Assembly (NCBI RefSeq): GCF_001639745.1 | Contig: NZ_LTAX01000003.1 | Span: forward strand, 186,001 to 250,000 | Length of the DNA stretch: 64,000 bases | Direction of reading: 5' to 3' | Source: Marinomonas gallaica | GTDB lineage: Bacteria > Pseudomonadota > Gammaproteobacteria > Pseudomonadales > Marinomonadaceae | Part shown: one piece after another, positions 1 to 7,263 of the stretch | Position numbering within the stretch: position 1 is the first letter of the stretch | Layout: each line of letters starts with the position of its first letter | Notes under the pieces: generated by a model | The model's input: only the letters and a program-made list of their open reading frames with translations | The model's database searches: none | Told to the model about the DNA's origin: nothing | Made by a program: the position numbers and the translations under genes

Positions 1-244
1 CCGAAATCAGTCGCTTAACCAAACCATCGTGAGCAAGATGAGACATACCTGCGTCTTTGCCATCGCCACAACCACAATCATGGATCAGGGTTAAGTTTTT
101 CGGGTAGCCCGTTTCTAAAAAACGCTTTTCTAATTGGCTAGCTACCGCTTCTGCGAAATAAGACATACCTATGGTCGACCAAGCAACCGAGTCGCCATCT
201 TTGATTAGGCTTGCCGCCTGCTCTAGAGATATCACCTTGCTCAT
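1..244 (-). CDS. CoA-transferase (acetate/propionate type), N-terminal part only
   Basis: The first 81 codons of a gene that runs off the left edge. The N-terminus (MSKVISLEQAASLIKDGDSV, then a KRFLETGYPKNLTL segment) matches the start of the single-chain CoA-transferases of the propionate CoA-transferase/YdiF type, which move CoA between short-chain acyl-CoAs and free carboxylates. The catalytic Glu lies beyond the window and cannot be checked. The start ATG at 242-244 has AGAAGGTG a few bases upstream. The gene is divergent from a TRAP transporter with palindromic operators between them, so I infer that the transporter may import the carboxylate that this enzyme activates. The substrate is unknown. 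Confidence 0.8.
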   Translation of the reverse strand, partial: MSKVISLEQAASLIKDGDSVAWSTIGMSYFAEAVASQLEKRFLETGYPKNLTLIHDCGCGDGKDAGMSHLAHDGLVKRLIS

Positions 245-311
245 GTTTCACCTTCTATTTTTAGCATTGTTCCGGTGTATAAAAATTCTACGACATGATG
301 TAGATTGCCTT

Positions 312-330
312 TTGTTGTACTACACAACAA
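312..330. promoter_or_regulatory. Palindromic operator candidate, TTGTTG-N7-CAACAA (copy 1)
   Basis: Perfect 7-bp arms TTGTTGT/ACAACAA around five bases. The same 6-bp arms and same N7 spacing recur at 432-450. On the minus strand it overlaps a possible promoter for the CoA-transferase (TTGTAA, 17 bases, TACAAC). It is likely a dimeric-regulator site. The nearby MarR protein is the obvious candidate, but that is inference. Confidence 0.5.
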
Positions 331-427
331 TTATTTTTACAAATAGTTTTGCTATATATTAATAAGTCTTCTACAAATTCAAGGCGGTATCTTTTTTTCG
401 GATAGGGGGTGGGAAAATTCTATGAGC

Positions 428-454
428 CATATTGTTGAAATGCTCAACAATATG
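428..454. promoter_or_regulatory. Palindromic operator candidate, TTGTTG-N7-CAACAA (copy 2, extended arms)
   Basis: Perfect 11-bp arms, CATATTGTTGA and TCAACAATATG, around AATGC. The right arm contains TCAACA, which with TATAAA at 466-471 (16-base spacer) makes a plausible promoter for dctP, so a bound protein would cover the -35 box. The centre lies 120 bp from copy 1. Confidence 0.55.
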
Positions 455-546
455 TGCAAAAAATGTATAAATCGGCCGTCGTTAATACGCTCAGCCGAAA
501 CAAAAACCATTAAGACTCTTATAAAAAAAACAATGTGAGGTGGAAA

Positions 547-1581
547 ATGAAGTATCTAGGACGCAAAGGCTTAGCCTTAATTGCAGGCACAGTACTTTCC
601 GTAAACGCTATGGCTGAAGCAGAGTTCACGCTCAAGCTACACCATATGCTACCGCCAATGGCGATGGCACATGCTCAATTCTTAGAGCCTTGGGCAGAAA
701 AAGTTGAGGCAGAATCCAATGGCCGCATTGATATTGAAATTTACCCAGCCATGCAATTAGGGGGCAAGCCACCTCAACTGTTTGACCAAGTTCGCAAAGG
801 GATCTCAGACATCACTTGGACAGTGACTGGTTACACACCTGGACGATTCCCTAAATCAACTGTATTTGAGCTACCTTTTATTCCAGGCACGGCTCAAGCG
901 ACCAGTTTGGCATTACAAGAATATGCCCAAACAGAAATGCAAGATGAAATGGAAGATGTGCACTTGCTTGCTATGCACACTCACGCTCCGGGATCTCTAC
1001 ACTCACGTGACAAAGCCATCAAAAAGCTTGAAGACATCGAAAGCATGAAAGTTCGCGCACCAAACAAGATTATGAATAATGCTTTTCGCTCTTTAGGCGC
1101 AAACACAACGTTTATGCCGGTAACGGAAATGGCCAGTGCTATTTCAAAAGGTGTATTAGATGTTGCGGTATTGCCATACGAAGTGGTGCTTCCCATGAAA
1201 ATTTACGAGCTCGTTGACCACCATACCGAATTCAAAGGTGATCGCGGCTTGTATACCAACACTTTCATTTTTGCCATGAATAAAGATGTCTACAACGACC
1301 TACCAGCGGATCTACAAAAAGTCATTGATGATAACTCAGGGCTCGCACTAGCAGGCCACCTAGGAACGCTTTGGGATAACTACGAAATCACAGCGCGCGA
1401 CTATGCAGTCAAAGAAGGTAATAGTTTTGATTATATCGAAGGGGCAGAATACGATCGTTGGAAAGAAAAGTTAGAGCCTATTACCGAACAATGGGTTGAA
1501 GATATGAACGACGATGATTACGACGGTCAACGTTTGTTAGACAAAGCACGTGAACTCGTTAAAAAATACGAAGCAATGTAA
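547..1581 (+). CDS. dctP: TRAP transporter solute-binding protein, DctP family
   Basis: A periplasmic solute-binding protein of a tripartite ATP-independent (TRAP) transporter, 344 aa from the chosen start. An N-terminal signal peptide (KYLGRKGLALIAGTVLSVNAMA) precedes a DctP-type fold with HHMLPPMAMAH near the mature N-terminus and the family segment LEDIESMKVRAPNKIM in the middle. The ATG at 547 is preferred because GAGGTGG lies just before it; a GTG twelve bases upstream overlaps that ribosome site. It leads an operon with dctQ (20-base gap) and dctM. The ligand class is usually a carboxylate. Nothing in the sequence fixes which one, and the linked CoA-transferase only hints at a short organic acid. 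Confidence 0.92.
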   Translation: MKYLGRKGLALIAGTVLSVNAMAEAEFTLKLHHMLPPMAMAHAQFLEPWAEKVEAESNGRIDIEIYPAMQLGGKPPQLFDQVRKGISDITWTVTGYTPGRFPKSTVFELPFIPGTAQATSLALQEYAQTEMQDEMEDVHLLAMHTHAPGSLHSRDKAIKKLEDIESMKVRAPNKIMNNAFRSLGANTTFMPVTEMASAISKGVLDVAVLPYEVVLPMKIYELVDHHTEFKGDRGLYTNTFIFAMNKDVYNDLPADLQKVIDDNSGLALAGHLGTLWDNYEITARDYAVKEGNSFDYIEGAEYDRWKEKLEPITEQWVEDMNDDDYDGQRLLDKARELVKKYEAM

Positions 1582-1600
1582 GCCGACATAGGTATTTGGC

Positions 1601-2104
1601 ATGACTCAATCTATGACACAAGTTGTATCTAAGGGAATGATGCGCTTATCACAGGCATTTGCCCTTACAGGTGGTCTAATCATGCTGTCGCTAGCGATCA
1701 TTACGGTCGCTAGCATCCTAGGCAGAACATTCCTTGGTCAATCCATTGAAGGCAACTATGAGTTAACTGAGGTCGGTTTAGCGATCTCTGTTTTTCTCTT
1801 TCTGCCGGAATGCTATCTAAGGCAGGGGCACGTCATTGTAGATTTATTCACAAGTGGGTGCCGCCCTGCCACGATTCGCTTTTTAGACAATGTTGGGCAC
1901 TTTCTATTTACCTTAGTTTGCGCGTTGTTTGCTTATCGCATGACACTGAGTGGTATCGAATCCAAAGACTACTATGAACAGACAATGATTCTCGAGCTGC
2001 CAATATGGTGGGTGTATGTTGTAGGCGTGATCTGTTTTAGCTTGTGCGCGTTATGCGGTGCGCTGCAGTTATTTTCACGCAATTCGGGAGAGCACAATGA
2101 GTGA
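1601..2104 (+). CDS. dctQ: TRAP transporter small permease subunit, DctQ family
   Basis: A 167-aa inner-membrane protein with about four hydrophobic helices, the size and topology of DctQ-type small subunits. The family region FLPECYLRQGHVIVDLF follows the second helix, and PIWWVYVVGV starts the last one. It forms the membrane complex with DctM and docks the loaded binding protein. Its last 8 bases overlap the dctM start, so the two are very probably translationally coupled. The ribosome site before 1601 is weak (AGGT), which suggests coupling to dctP as well. Confidence 0.92.
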   Translation: MTQSMTQVVSKGMMRLSQAFALTGGLIMLSLAIITVASILGRTFLGQSIEGNYELTEVGLAISVFLFLPECYLRQGHVIVDLFTSGCRPATIRFLDNVGHFLFTLVCALFAYRMTLSGIESKDYYEQTMILELPIWWVYVVGVICFSLCALCGALQLFSRNSGEHNE

Positions 2105-3416
2105 TATCCAACTGGCATTTTTAATGATGGCGTTGTTACTCGTATTAATGAGTATTCGCATCCCTATTGCTTTGGCAATGCTTGTGTGTGGGGCCATTGG
2201 TTATACCTCTATCGGCGGAATGCCTGCTTTGATGGAGTACTTAGGGACCGCCTCGGTTGCGAAATTCTCAACCTACGATCTATCTGTGGTGCCTTTATTC
2301 TTATTAATGGGGGAACTAGCTACTCGCTCAGGTATTACCACAGAGCTGTTCCGTACCTGTAATACATGGGTTGGACGACAAAAAGGAGGCATAGCAATGG
2401 CCGCTGTTGCAGGCTGTGCTGCCTTTGGTGCCATTTGTGGGTCTTCACTTGCAACCGCTTCAACAATGGGGAAAGTAGCCTTACCTGAAATGCGCCGCTT
2501 AAATTACTCCGGAAGCTTAGCAGCAGGGGCTCTGGCAGCGGGTGGTACGCTGGGTATTTTAATACCGCCCTCTATGGTTCTGATAATCTTCGCTGTTCTA
2601 ACCGAGCAAAACATTTCTAAAATGTTTATGGCGGCGTTTATACCTGGCTTTCTAGCGGCGGGCGGTTACATGCTGACCATCGCGATTTACGTACGAATGT
2701 TTCCTAACACTGGACCTCGTGGTGAAAAAACGACTTGGGCAGAAAAGTTCAAATCAACGCGCAACGTTTGGCATATTTCGATCATCTTTTTGATCGTTTT
2801 AGGTGGCATCTACTTGGGTTTTTTCACGCCTACAGAAGCTGCATCGGTAGGCGTTGTACTAACGGCTATCCTAGCGATTACTCATGGTAAAATGCGCTTA
2901 GATGGTTTCATGGCGAGCTTGATCCGCACTGCAATTTCCTCAGCGATGATTTTCTTTATCGTGTTAGGAGCCGATTTATTCAGTGTGTTCATCGCCCTGT
3001 CTAAACTACCCGATGTGGGCGTCGATATTCTGACGAACTCAGGTTTATCGCCGTACACTATTTTAGTGCTCATGCTGGTGACCTATTTGATTATGGGATG
3101 TTTTCTAGACAGTTTGGCAATGATCTTGCTGACAATCCCGATTTACTTTCCAATCATTATGGCGATGGACTTTGGCATTCCAACTGCTGACTTAGGCATT
3201 TGGTTCGGCATCATCGCGCTGGTGGTAGTAGAAGTGGGCCTCATAACCCCGCCAGTTGGGATGAACATTTTTATTATCAAGTCCTTTGATAATACGCTGC
3301 CTCTTAAAGAATGTTTCAAAGGGGTCGTTCCGTTCCTAATTTCAGACTGTGTACGGGTGGCATTACTGGTCATGTTCCCTGGCATTACACTCTGGCTAGT
3401 ACACGCTATAGGTTAG
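2097..3416 (+). CDS. dctM: TRAP transporter large permease subunit, DctM family
   Basis: A 439-aa polytopic membrane protein with about twelve hydrophobic segments and family signatures including PLFLLMGELATRSG, CGSSLATASTMGKVALPEM and PPSMVLIIFAVLTEQN. It forms the sodium- or proton-driven translocation channel. The start at 2097 (MSDIQLAFLMM) is chosen because the first membrane helix begins there, GGGAGAG precedes it and the overlap with dctQ is the usual one; an open frame extends 13 codons further upstream. It is the last gene of dctPQM and is followed by a clear terminator. Confidence 0.93.
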   Translation: MSDIQLAFLMMALLLVLMSIRIPIALAMLVCGAIGYTSIGGMPALMEYLGTASVAKFSTYDLSVVPLFLLMGELATRSGITTELFRTCNTWVGRQKGGIAMAAVAGCAAFGAICGSSLATASTMGKVALPEMRRLNYSGSLAAGALAAGGTLGILIPPSMVLIIFAVLTEQNISKMFMAAFIPGFLAAGGYMLTIAIYVRMFPNTGPRGEKTTWAEKFKSTRNVWHISIIFLIVLGGIYLGFFTPTEAASVGVVLTAILAITHGKMRLDGFMASLIRTAISSAMIFFIVLGADLFSVFIALSKLPDVGVDILTNSGLSPYTILVLMLVTYLIMGCFLDSLAMILLTIPIYFPIIMAMDFGIPTADLGIWFGIIALVVVEVGLITPPVGMNIFIIKSFDNTLPLKECFKGVVPFLISDCVRVALLVMFPGITLWLVHAIG

Positions 3417-3444
3417 TTTAAAATCAATCGCTGCAAGTCGATTT

Positions 3445-3470
3445 AAGGGCTCCCTAATTGGAGCCCTTTT
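3445..3470 (+). terminator. Rho-independent terminator after dctPQM
   Basis: Stem AAGGGCTCC / GGAGCCCTT with loop CTAATT, followed by a T run. It lies 28 bases after the dctM stop. Confidence 0.85.
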
Positions 3471-3474
3471 CTTA

Positions 3475-3493
3475 AACTTGATAATGTCAACAA
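3475..3493. promoter_or_regulatory. Degenerate third copy of the TTGTTG-N7-CAACAA motif, upstream of marR
   Basis: Reads AACTTG-ATAATGT-CAACAA: the right arm is perfect, the inner TTG of the left arm is kept, and the N7 spacing is identical to copies 1 and 2 (9 of 12 arm positions). It lies just upstream of a possible marR promoter, consistent with autoregulation. Confidence 0.3.
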
Positions 3494-3504
3494 CTGTTAT
3501 ACCT

Positions 3505-3533
3505 TTCACCAAACTCATGCGTTGGTATACAAT
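3505..3533 (+). promoter_or_regulatory. Possible sigma-70 promoter of the MarR gene
   Basis: TTCACC (-35), 17 bases, then TACAAT (-10), about 40 bases before the ATG. Called by inspection of the consensus only. Confidence 0.35.
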
Positions 3534-3571
3534 ACAAGGCTTTAATTTAGACAGCGTTAGGAACCCTACAC

Positions 3572-4036
3572 ATGCAAGATCACCCAAAAAAGTCGGATCA
3601 AAACATTGATTTTGGAGTACTAGACGAGTTTTTAGGTTATCGCTTGCGCCGTGCTCAAATGAATTTTTTCGCGAAGTTCGGTGAAGTGTGTGACGATTTA
3701 GGCATCAGCCCAGGGTTATTCGCGGTACTTGCTATTGTTGATCGTAACCCAGGCCTTACTCAAACGGCTGTTGCGCAGGCGCTTGGTAACGATCGTTCCG
3801 CGATGGTCGCTGCGGTTGACAAGCTAGAAGGCAAAAAACTGCTGGAACGTCGTCCCGCCGCAAACGACCGCCGCTCTTATGCCTTATTTATGACGGAAGA
3901 AGGCACCGCCTTTTTTGCCAATGCAGTCGAGCGCGTAAGTTGTTACGAGAACGAAATGGCTAAGTGCTTAGAGAGCGACAAGGAAAAACAATGGTTGCTT
4001 GATATGCTTGAACGTCTGGCTCATAAATCACTTTAG
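3572..4036 (+). CDS. MarR-family transcriptional regulator
   Basis: A 154-aa winged-helix regulator. The DNA-binding core runs at about residues 45-105: GLTQTAVAQALGNDRSAMVAAVDKL is the helix-turn-helix, and LERRPAANDRRSYALFMTEEG is the wing with its typical DxRS motif. Flanking helices would form the dimer interface. Such proteins usually repress by binding short palindromes and release on binding a phenolic or carboxylate ligand. The gene has its own promoter region after the dctPQM terminator and a partial copy of the palindrome found between the CoA-transferase and dctP, so it is the likely regulator of that module (inference). Confidence 0.9.
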   Translation: MQDHPKKSDQNIDFGVLDEFLGYRLRRAQMNFFAKFGEVCDDLGISPGLFAVLAIVDRNPGLTQTAVAQALGNDRSAMVAAVDKLEGKKLLERRPAANDRRSYALFMTEEGTAFFANAVERVSCYENEMAKCLESDKEKQWLLDMLERLAHKSL

Positions 4037-4068
4037 TCACTGGCTTTCGAGCTTTAAAATCGCCACAT

Positions 4069-4107
4069 AAAAAAAACCCTTGCGACATGCGTCACAAGGG
4101 GTTTTTT
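4069..4107. terminator. Bidirectional terminator between marR and sdaA
   Basis: A-rich left flank, stem AACCCTTG-c-GAC / GTC-a-CAAGGG, T run on the right. It is placed between two converging genes and can serve both. Confidence 0.85.
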
Positions 4108-4123
4108 AATCCCTGTCAGAGGA

Positions 4124-5503
4124 TTAGCACTCGATAGCGTTTACCGCCAAACCTCCACGGGAGGTTTCTTTGTATTTGTCTTGCATGTCTTTACCTGTAT
4201 CACGCATCGTGCGGATCACTTTATCCAATGAGATAAAATGCTGACCATCACCACGTAAAGCCATCTGTGTAGCGTTAATTGCTTTCATGGCCGCAATCGC
4301 ATTACGTTCAATACAAGGTACTTGAACCAAACCACCTACAGGATCACATGTTAGACCTAGATTGTGTTCTAAACCGATTTCCGCTGCGTTTTCAACTTGC
4401 TCAGGTGTACCGCCTAGAATTTCACATAGACCTGCTGCGGCCATAGCACACGCTGAACCGACTTCACCCTGACAACCTACTTCGGCACCAGAAATAGAAG
4501 CATTCTTCTTACACAACGCACCAATTGCAGCCGCCGCAAGGAAGAAATCAACGACATTTTCTTCTGTCGGGTTGGTCATGAATTCCATGTAATACATCAA
4601 TACCGCTGGAATAATACCTGCCGCACCATTTGTTGGTGCAGTGACCATACGGCCGCCACCAGCGTTCTCTTCATTAACCGCCAATGCATAGAGGTTAACC
4701 CAATCCATTGCACTTAACGTTGAACTGATGATATTTGGACGTGTCGCACGGATTAATGACTTGTGCAGACTCATGGCACGGCGACGAACATTCAGGCCAC
4801 CCGGTAACAGACCTTCTTTATGAAGCCCATTAGCGATACACTCTTTCATCGCACCCCAGATGTCCATCAGGCCATCACGCACTTCTTTTTCAGTACGCCA
4901 TACTTTCTCATTTTCCATCATCAACTGGCTGATACTTAGGCCACTTGATTTACAAAGGTTCAACAGCTCAACAGCATTATTGAAGTCGTACGGGACATCA
5001 ACTTGTGGAACAACGTGAGCAACATGTGTCGCTTCTGTTTCATCGATGACGAAACCGCCACCGATAGAGTAATAAGTGTTTTGATACAATACGTTTTCAG
5101 ACGCATCGTATGCCGTCAGACGCATTGCATTTGGATGGTACGGTAGGACTTCTTCAAGAAGAAGCATATCGCGATCCCAAACGAAATCGATCTCATGACC
5201 GCCCGACAGCACTAGGCGACTGCTTGCTTTTAACGTTTCAATACGACCCAAAACACTTTCAGGATCGATTCGGCTAGGACGTTCGCCCATTAACCCCATG
5301 ATCACTGCATTGTCAGTACCATGACCGATACCTGTTGCACTCAAAGAGCCATAAAGATCACAGACAACACGCGATGTGTCTTGCGTTACTTTCTTCTGTG
5401 TCAAAGCATCAATGAAGTCAGCAGCTGCCGCCATCGGACCAACTGTATGTGAACTCGAAGGACCAATGCCGATTTTAAATAGGTCAAATACACTGATAGA
5501 CAT
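4124..5503 (-). CDS. sdaA: L-serine ammonia-lyase, iron-sulfur type
   Basis: Deaminates L-serine to pyruvate and ammonia in the cytoplasm. The 459-aa single-chain form has the beta domain first ([20 protein letters not shown]) and the alpha domain with cluster-binding cysteines in the second half: [20 protein letters not shown] and the region [19 protein letters not shown]. The start at 5503 follows a strong GGAGG; the longer open frame upstream runs through a terminator stem and is not coding. It lies next to purU and the sarcosine oxidase genes, as in Pseudomonas, and would complete sarcosine to glycine to serine to pyruvate. It is probably transcribed on its own, since a terminator separates it from purU. 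Confidence 0.95.
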   Translation of the reverse strand: MSISVFDLFKIGIGPSSSHTVGPMAAAADFIDALTQKKVTQDTSRVVCDLYGSLSATGIGHGTDNAVIMGLMGERPSRIDPESVLGRIETLKASSRLVLSGGHEIDFVWDRDMLLLEEVLPYHPNAMRLTAYDASENVLYQNTYYSIGGGFVIDETEATHVAHVVPQVDVPYDFNNAVELLNLCKSSGLSISQLMMENEKVWRTEKEVRDGLMDIWGAMKECIANGLHKEGLLPGGLNVRRRAMSLHKSLIRATRPNIISSTLSAMDWVNLYALAVNEENAGGGRMVTAPTNGAAGIIPAVLMYYMEFMTNPTEENVVDFFLAAAAIGALCKKNASISGAEVGCQGEVGSACAMAAAGLCEILGGTPEQVENAAEIGLEHNLGLTCDPVGGLVQVPCIERNAIAAMKAINATQMALRGDGQHFISLDKVIRTMRDTGKDMQDKYKETSRGGLAVNAIEC

Positions 5504-5560
5504 AAAGCCTCCAGAAAATTCCAATCTAGGAAGTAGATAGATGTATAAGAATAGCCATAA

Positions 5561-5594
5561 TAAAACGGGATCGAGGTACTTCACTCGACCCCGT
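5561..5594 (-). terminator. Rho-independent terminator after purU
   Basis: On the minus strand: stem ACGGGGTCGAG / CTCGATCCCGT (11 bp with one G-U), loop TGAAGTAC, tail TTTTA. It isolates purU from sdaA. Confidence 0.75.
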
Positions 5595-5664
5595 CTTAAC
5601 TATGTACGACATGGTTAAATGGGTATAACCAGAACGGTAAGTAGAAATAATTTTTTAAATAATC

Positions 5665-6531
5665 TTAACGACCAAATACAACCGTGCGCTTACCGTTTAA
5701 GAAAACGCGCTTTTCAACATGACACTTGATGGCATTAAACAATGTAACGCGTTCAACGTCTTGCCCTTTTGCGACTAAATCTTCTGGATAATGCGCATGA
5801 TCCACTGTTTGGATGCCTTGAGAGATGATTGGACCTTCATCAAGGTCGTCATTTACGTAATGAGCCGTTGCACCGACCATTTTCACGCCTTTTTCCCACG
5901 CTTGATGATAAGGGCGAGCACCTTTAAAACCAGGAAGCAATGAGTGGTGAATATTGATCGCACGACCGTCAAGGTACTGACACATTTCAGAAGACAAAAC
6001 CTGCATATAACGTGCTAAAACAACCAGTTCCGCATCGTATTGTTCGATCAATTCACGGATTTGAGCTTCTTGCTGAGGTTTGGTATCGGCGGTAATTGGC
6101 AAGTGGTAGTAAGGAATATTATGCCACTGCGCTAGAGACTCAAGATCAGGGTGATTAGAGATAATAACTGGCACTTCAATGTTTAGCTGACCTGTACGGT
6201 AACGATACAGTAGATCATTAAGACAATGATCGTACTTGGAAACCATGATTGCAACACGAGGGCGATGGTTTGGTGGTGTTAGCTCCCATTCCATTTCAAA
6301 CTGCTTCGAACGAGACGTGAATTCTGCAGTAAATTCATCAGCCGTAAAATCCGCAGATTGAGGGTAAAACTCAACACGAATGAAAAAACGATTGGCTTCG
6401 CGATCGTCAAAAGAATGAATTTCATCAATGTAATTACCGGCTTCTGCCATGTAGCCTGTGACTACGTCAACAGTACCAATAACGCTGGGACAGCTAGCGG
6501 TGAAAATCCATGGTTTTGTAGTTGCTTTCAT
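5665..6531 (-). CDS. purU: Formyltetrahydrofolate deformylase
   Basis: Hydrolyses 10-formyl-tetrahydrofolate to formate and tetrahydrofolate. The 288-aa protein has an N-terminal ACT domain (about residues 8-85) and a C-terminal formyltransferase-like catalytic domain containing INIHHSLLPGFKGARPYHQA and, further on, HYVNDDLDEGPIISQG, which hold the family's catalytic Asn, His and Asp. Sarcosine oxidase loads methylene groups onto folate, so PurU here likely regenerates free folate and disposes of surplus C1 units as formate. The same linkage is seen in pseudomonads. A terminator lies between the sox genes and this gene. Confidence 0.95.
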   Translation of the reverse strand: MKATTKPWIFTASCPSVIGTVDVVTGYMAEAGNYIDEIHSFDDREANRFFIRVEFYPQSADFTADEFTAEFTSRSKQFEMEWELTPPNHRPRVAIMVSKYDHCLNDLLYRYRTGQLNIEVPVIISNHPDLESLAQWHNIPYYHLPITADTKPQQEAQIRELIEQYDAELVVLARYMQVLSSEMCQYLDGRAINIHHSLLPGFKGARPYHQAWEKGVKMVGATAHYVNDDLDEGPIISQGIQTVDHAHYPEDLVAKGQDVERVTLFNAIKCHVEKRVFLNGKRTVVFGR

Positions 6532-6547
6532 AGGAAGTTCTCTTAGG

Positions 6548-6576
6548 AAAAAAAGGCCGACCTAAAAGGTCGGCCT
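6548..6576 (-). terminator. Rho-independent terminator after soxBDAG
   Basis: Perfect 10-bp stem AGGCCGACCT / AGGTCGGCCT with a 3-base loop. The minus-strand 3' side runs into a T tract (6548-6553). It ends the sox operon before purU and may be leaky. Confidence 0.9.
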
Positions 6577-6597
6577 ATTATGGGGGCAGTATTAAGC

Positions 6598-7263
6598 TTA
6601 AGCTTCGACTACAAGGCCGAATTCACGACTTGCGTCTTGAATCCAAAGCCATAGGTAGTCAGAGAAGCTACGGCGAACTACCAATTCAAACTCGCTTTCA
6701 CCTGAGCGGCGAATGATCGCAGAGCTCTTGGCGAAAGTTGTTGATACAACCTTACCCACTGGGAATACACTTGGGTGTACATCTACAATAGTAGATTTTT
6801 TCAATACATCCACAACATTCGCACCAGAAAGCTTAAAGATTGTCCAACCACCGCTGATGTTCACTACTTGGTAGTGACCACTTAGCTCTGCATGCAGTGC
6901 AGACTCTACTTCAAAGGCTTTCAAGCCAGGAACAACGATCAACCATTCGTCTGGAGACATCCAACGAACCGATACTTCGCCTTTCACTACAGACGTTAGC
7001 GGTTGAGTTGGCAAAGCCACGCCCAACGCCTTCTCTGCGGCTTTTAGTTGCTCAGCGTTTTCAGCATTCAAACGTAGCGTGATTTGCCCCATCAACGCTT
7101 CTTCTTTGAATGTCACACCACCTGTTTTCGGGCCGTTTTTAGCAACAGTCGCTAGGTCAGCATGAAACAGAGGTGACTGGCCTTGGATTGAAGCATCTGG
7201 CAACTGATCCATAACGGCTACAGTTGGTGCCACAGTTGCTGCTTCTTGTTTAACATCAGACAT
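6598..7263 (-). CDS. soxG: Sarcosine oxidase gamma subunit
   Basis: A subunit of heterotetrameric sarcosine oxidase. The 221-aa protein has the SoxG features SVRWMSPDEWLIVVPG and VVNISGGWTIFKLSG in the centre and RSFSDYLWLWIQDASREFG near the C-terminus. Its start overlaps the end of soxA by 8 bases, indicating translational coupling. It is the last gene of soxBDAG. The first 60 residues are less conserved in general, and the start codon is supported only by the overlap. Confidence 0.95.
   Translation of the reverse strand: MSDVKQEAATVAPTVAVMDQLPDASIQGQSPLFHADLATVAKNGPKTGGVTFKEEALMGQITLRLNAENAEQLKAAEKALGVALPTQPLTSVVKGEVSVRWMSPDEWLIVVPGLKAFEVESALHAELSGHYQVVNISGGWTIFKLSGANVVDVLKKSTIVDVHPSVFPVGKVVSTTFAKSSAIIRRSGESEFELVVRRSFSDYLWLWIQDASREFGLVVEA

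Noticed and set aside
5504-5584. N-terminal extension of sdaA by 27 residues
   Set aside because: The extension runs through the purU terminator stem, while a strong GGAGG precedes the family start at 5503.
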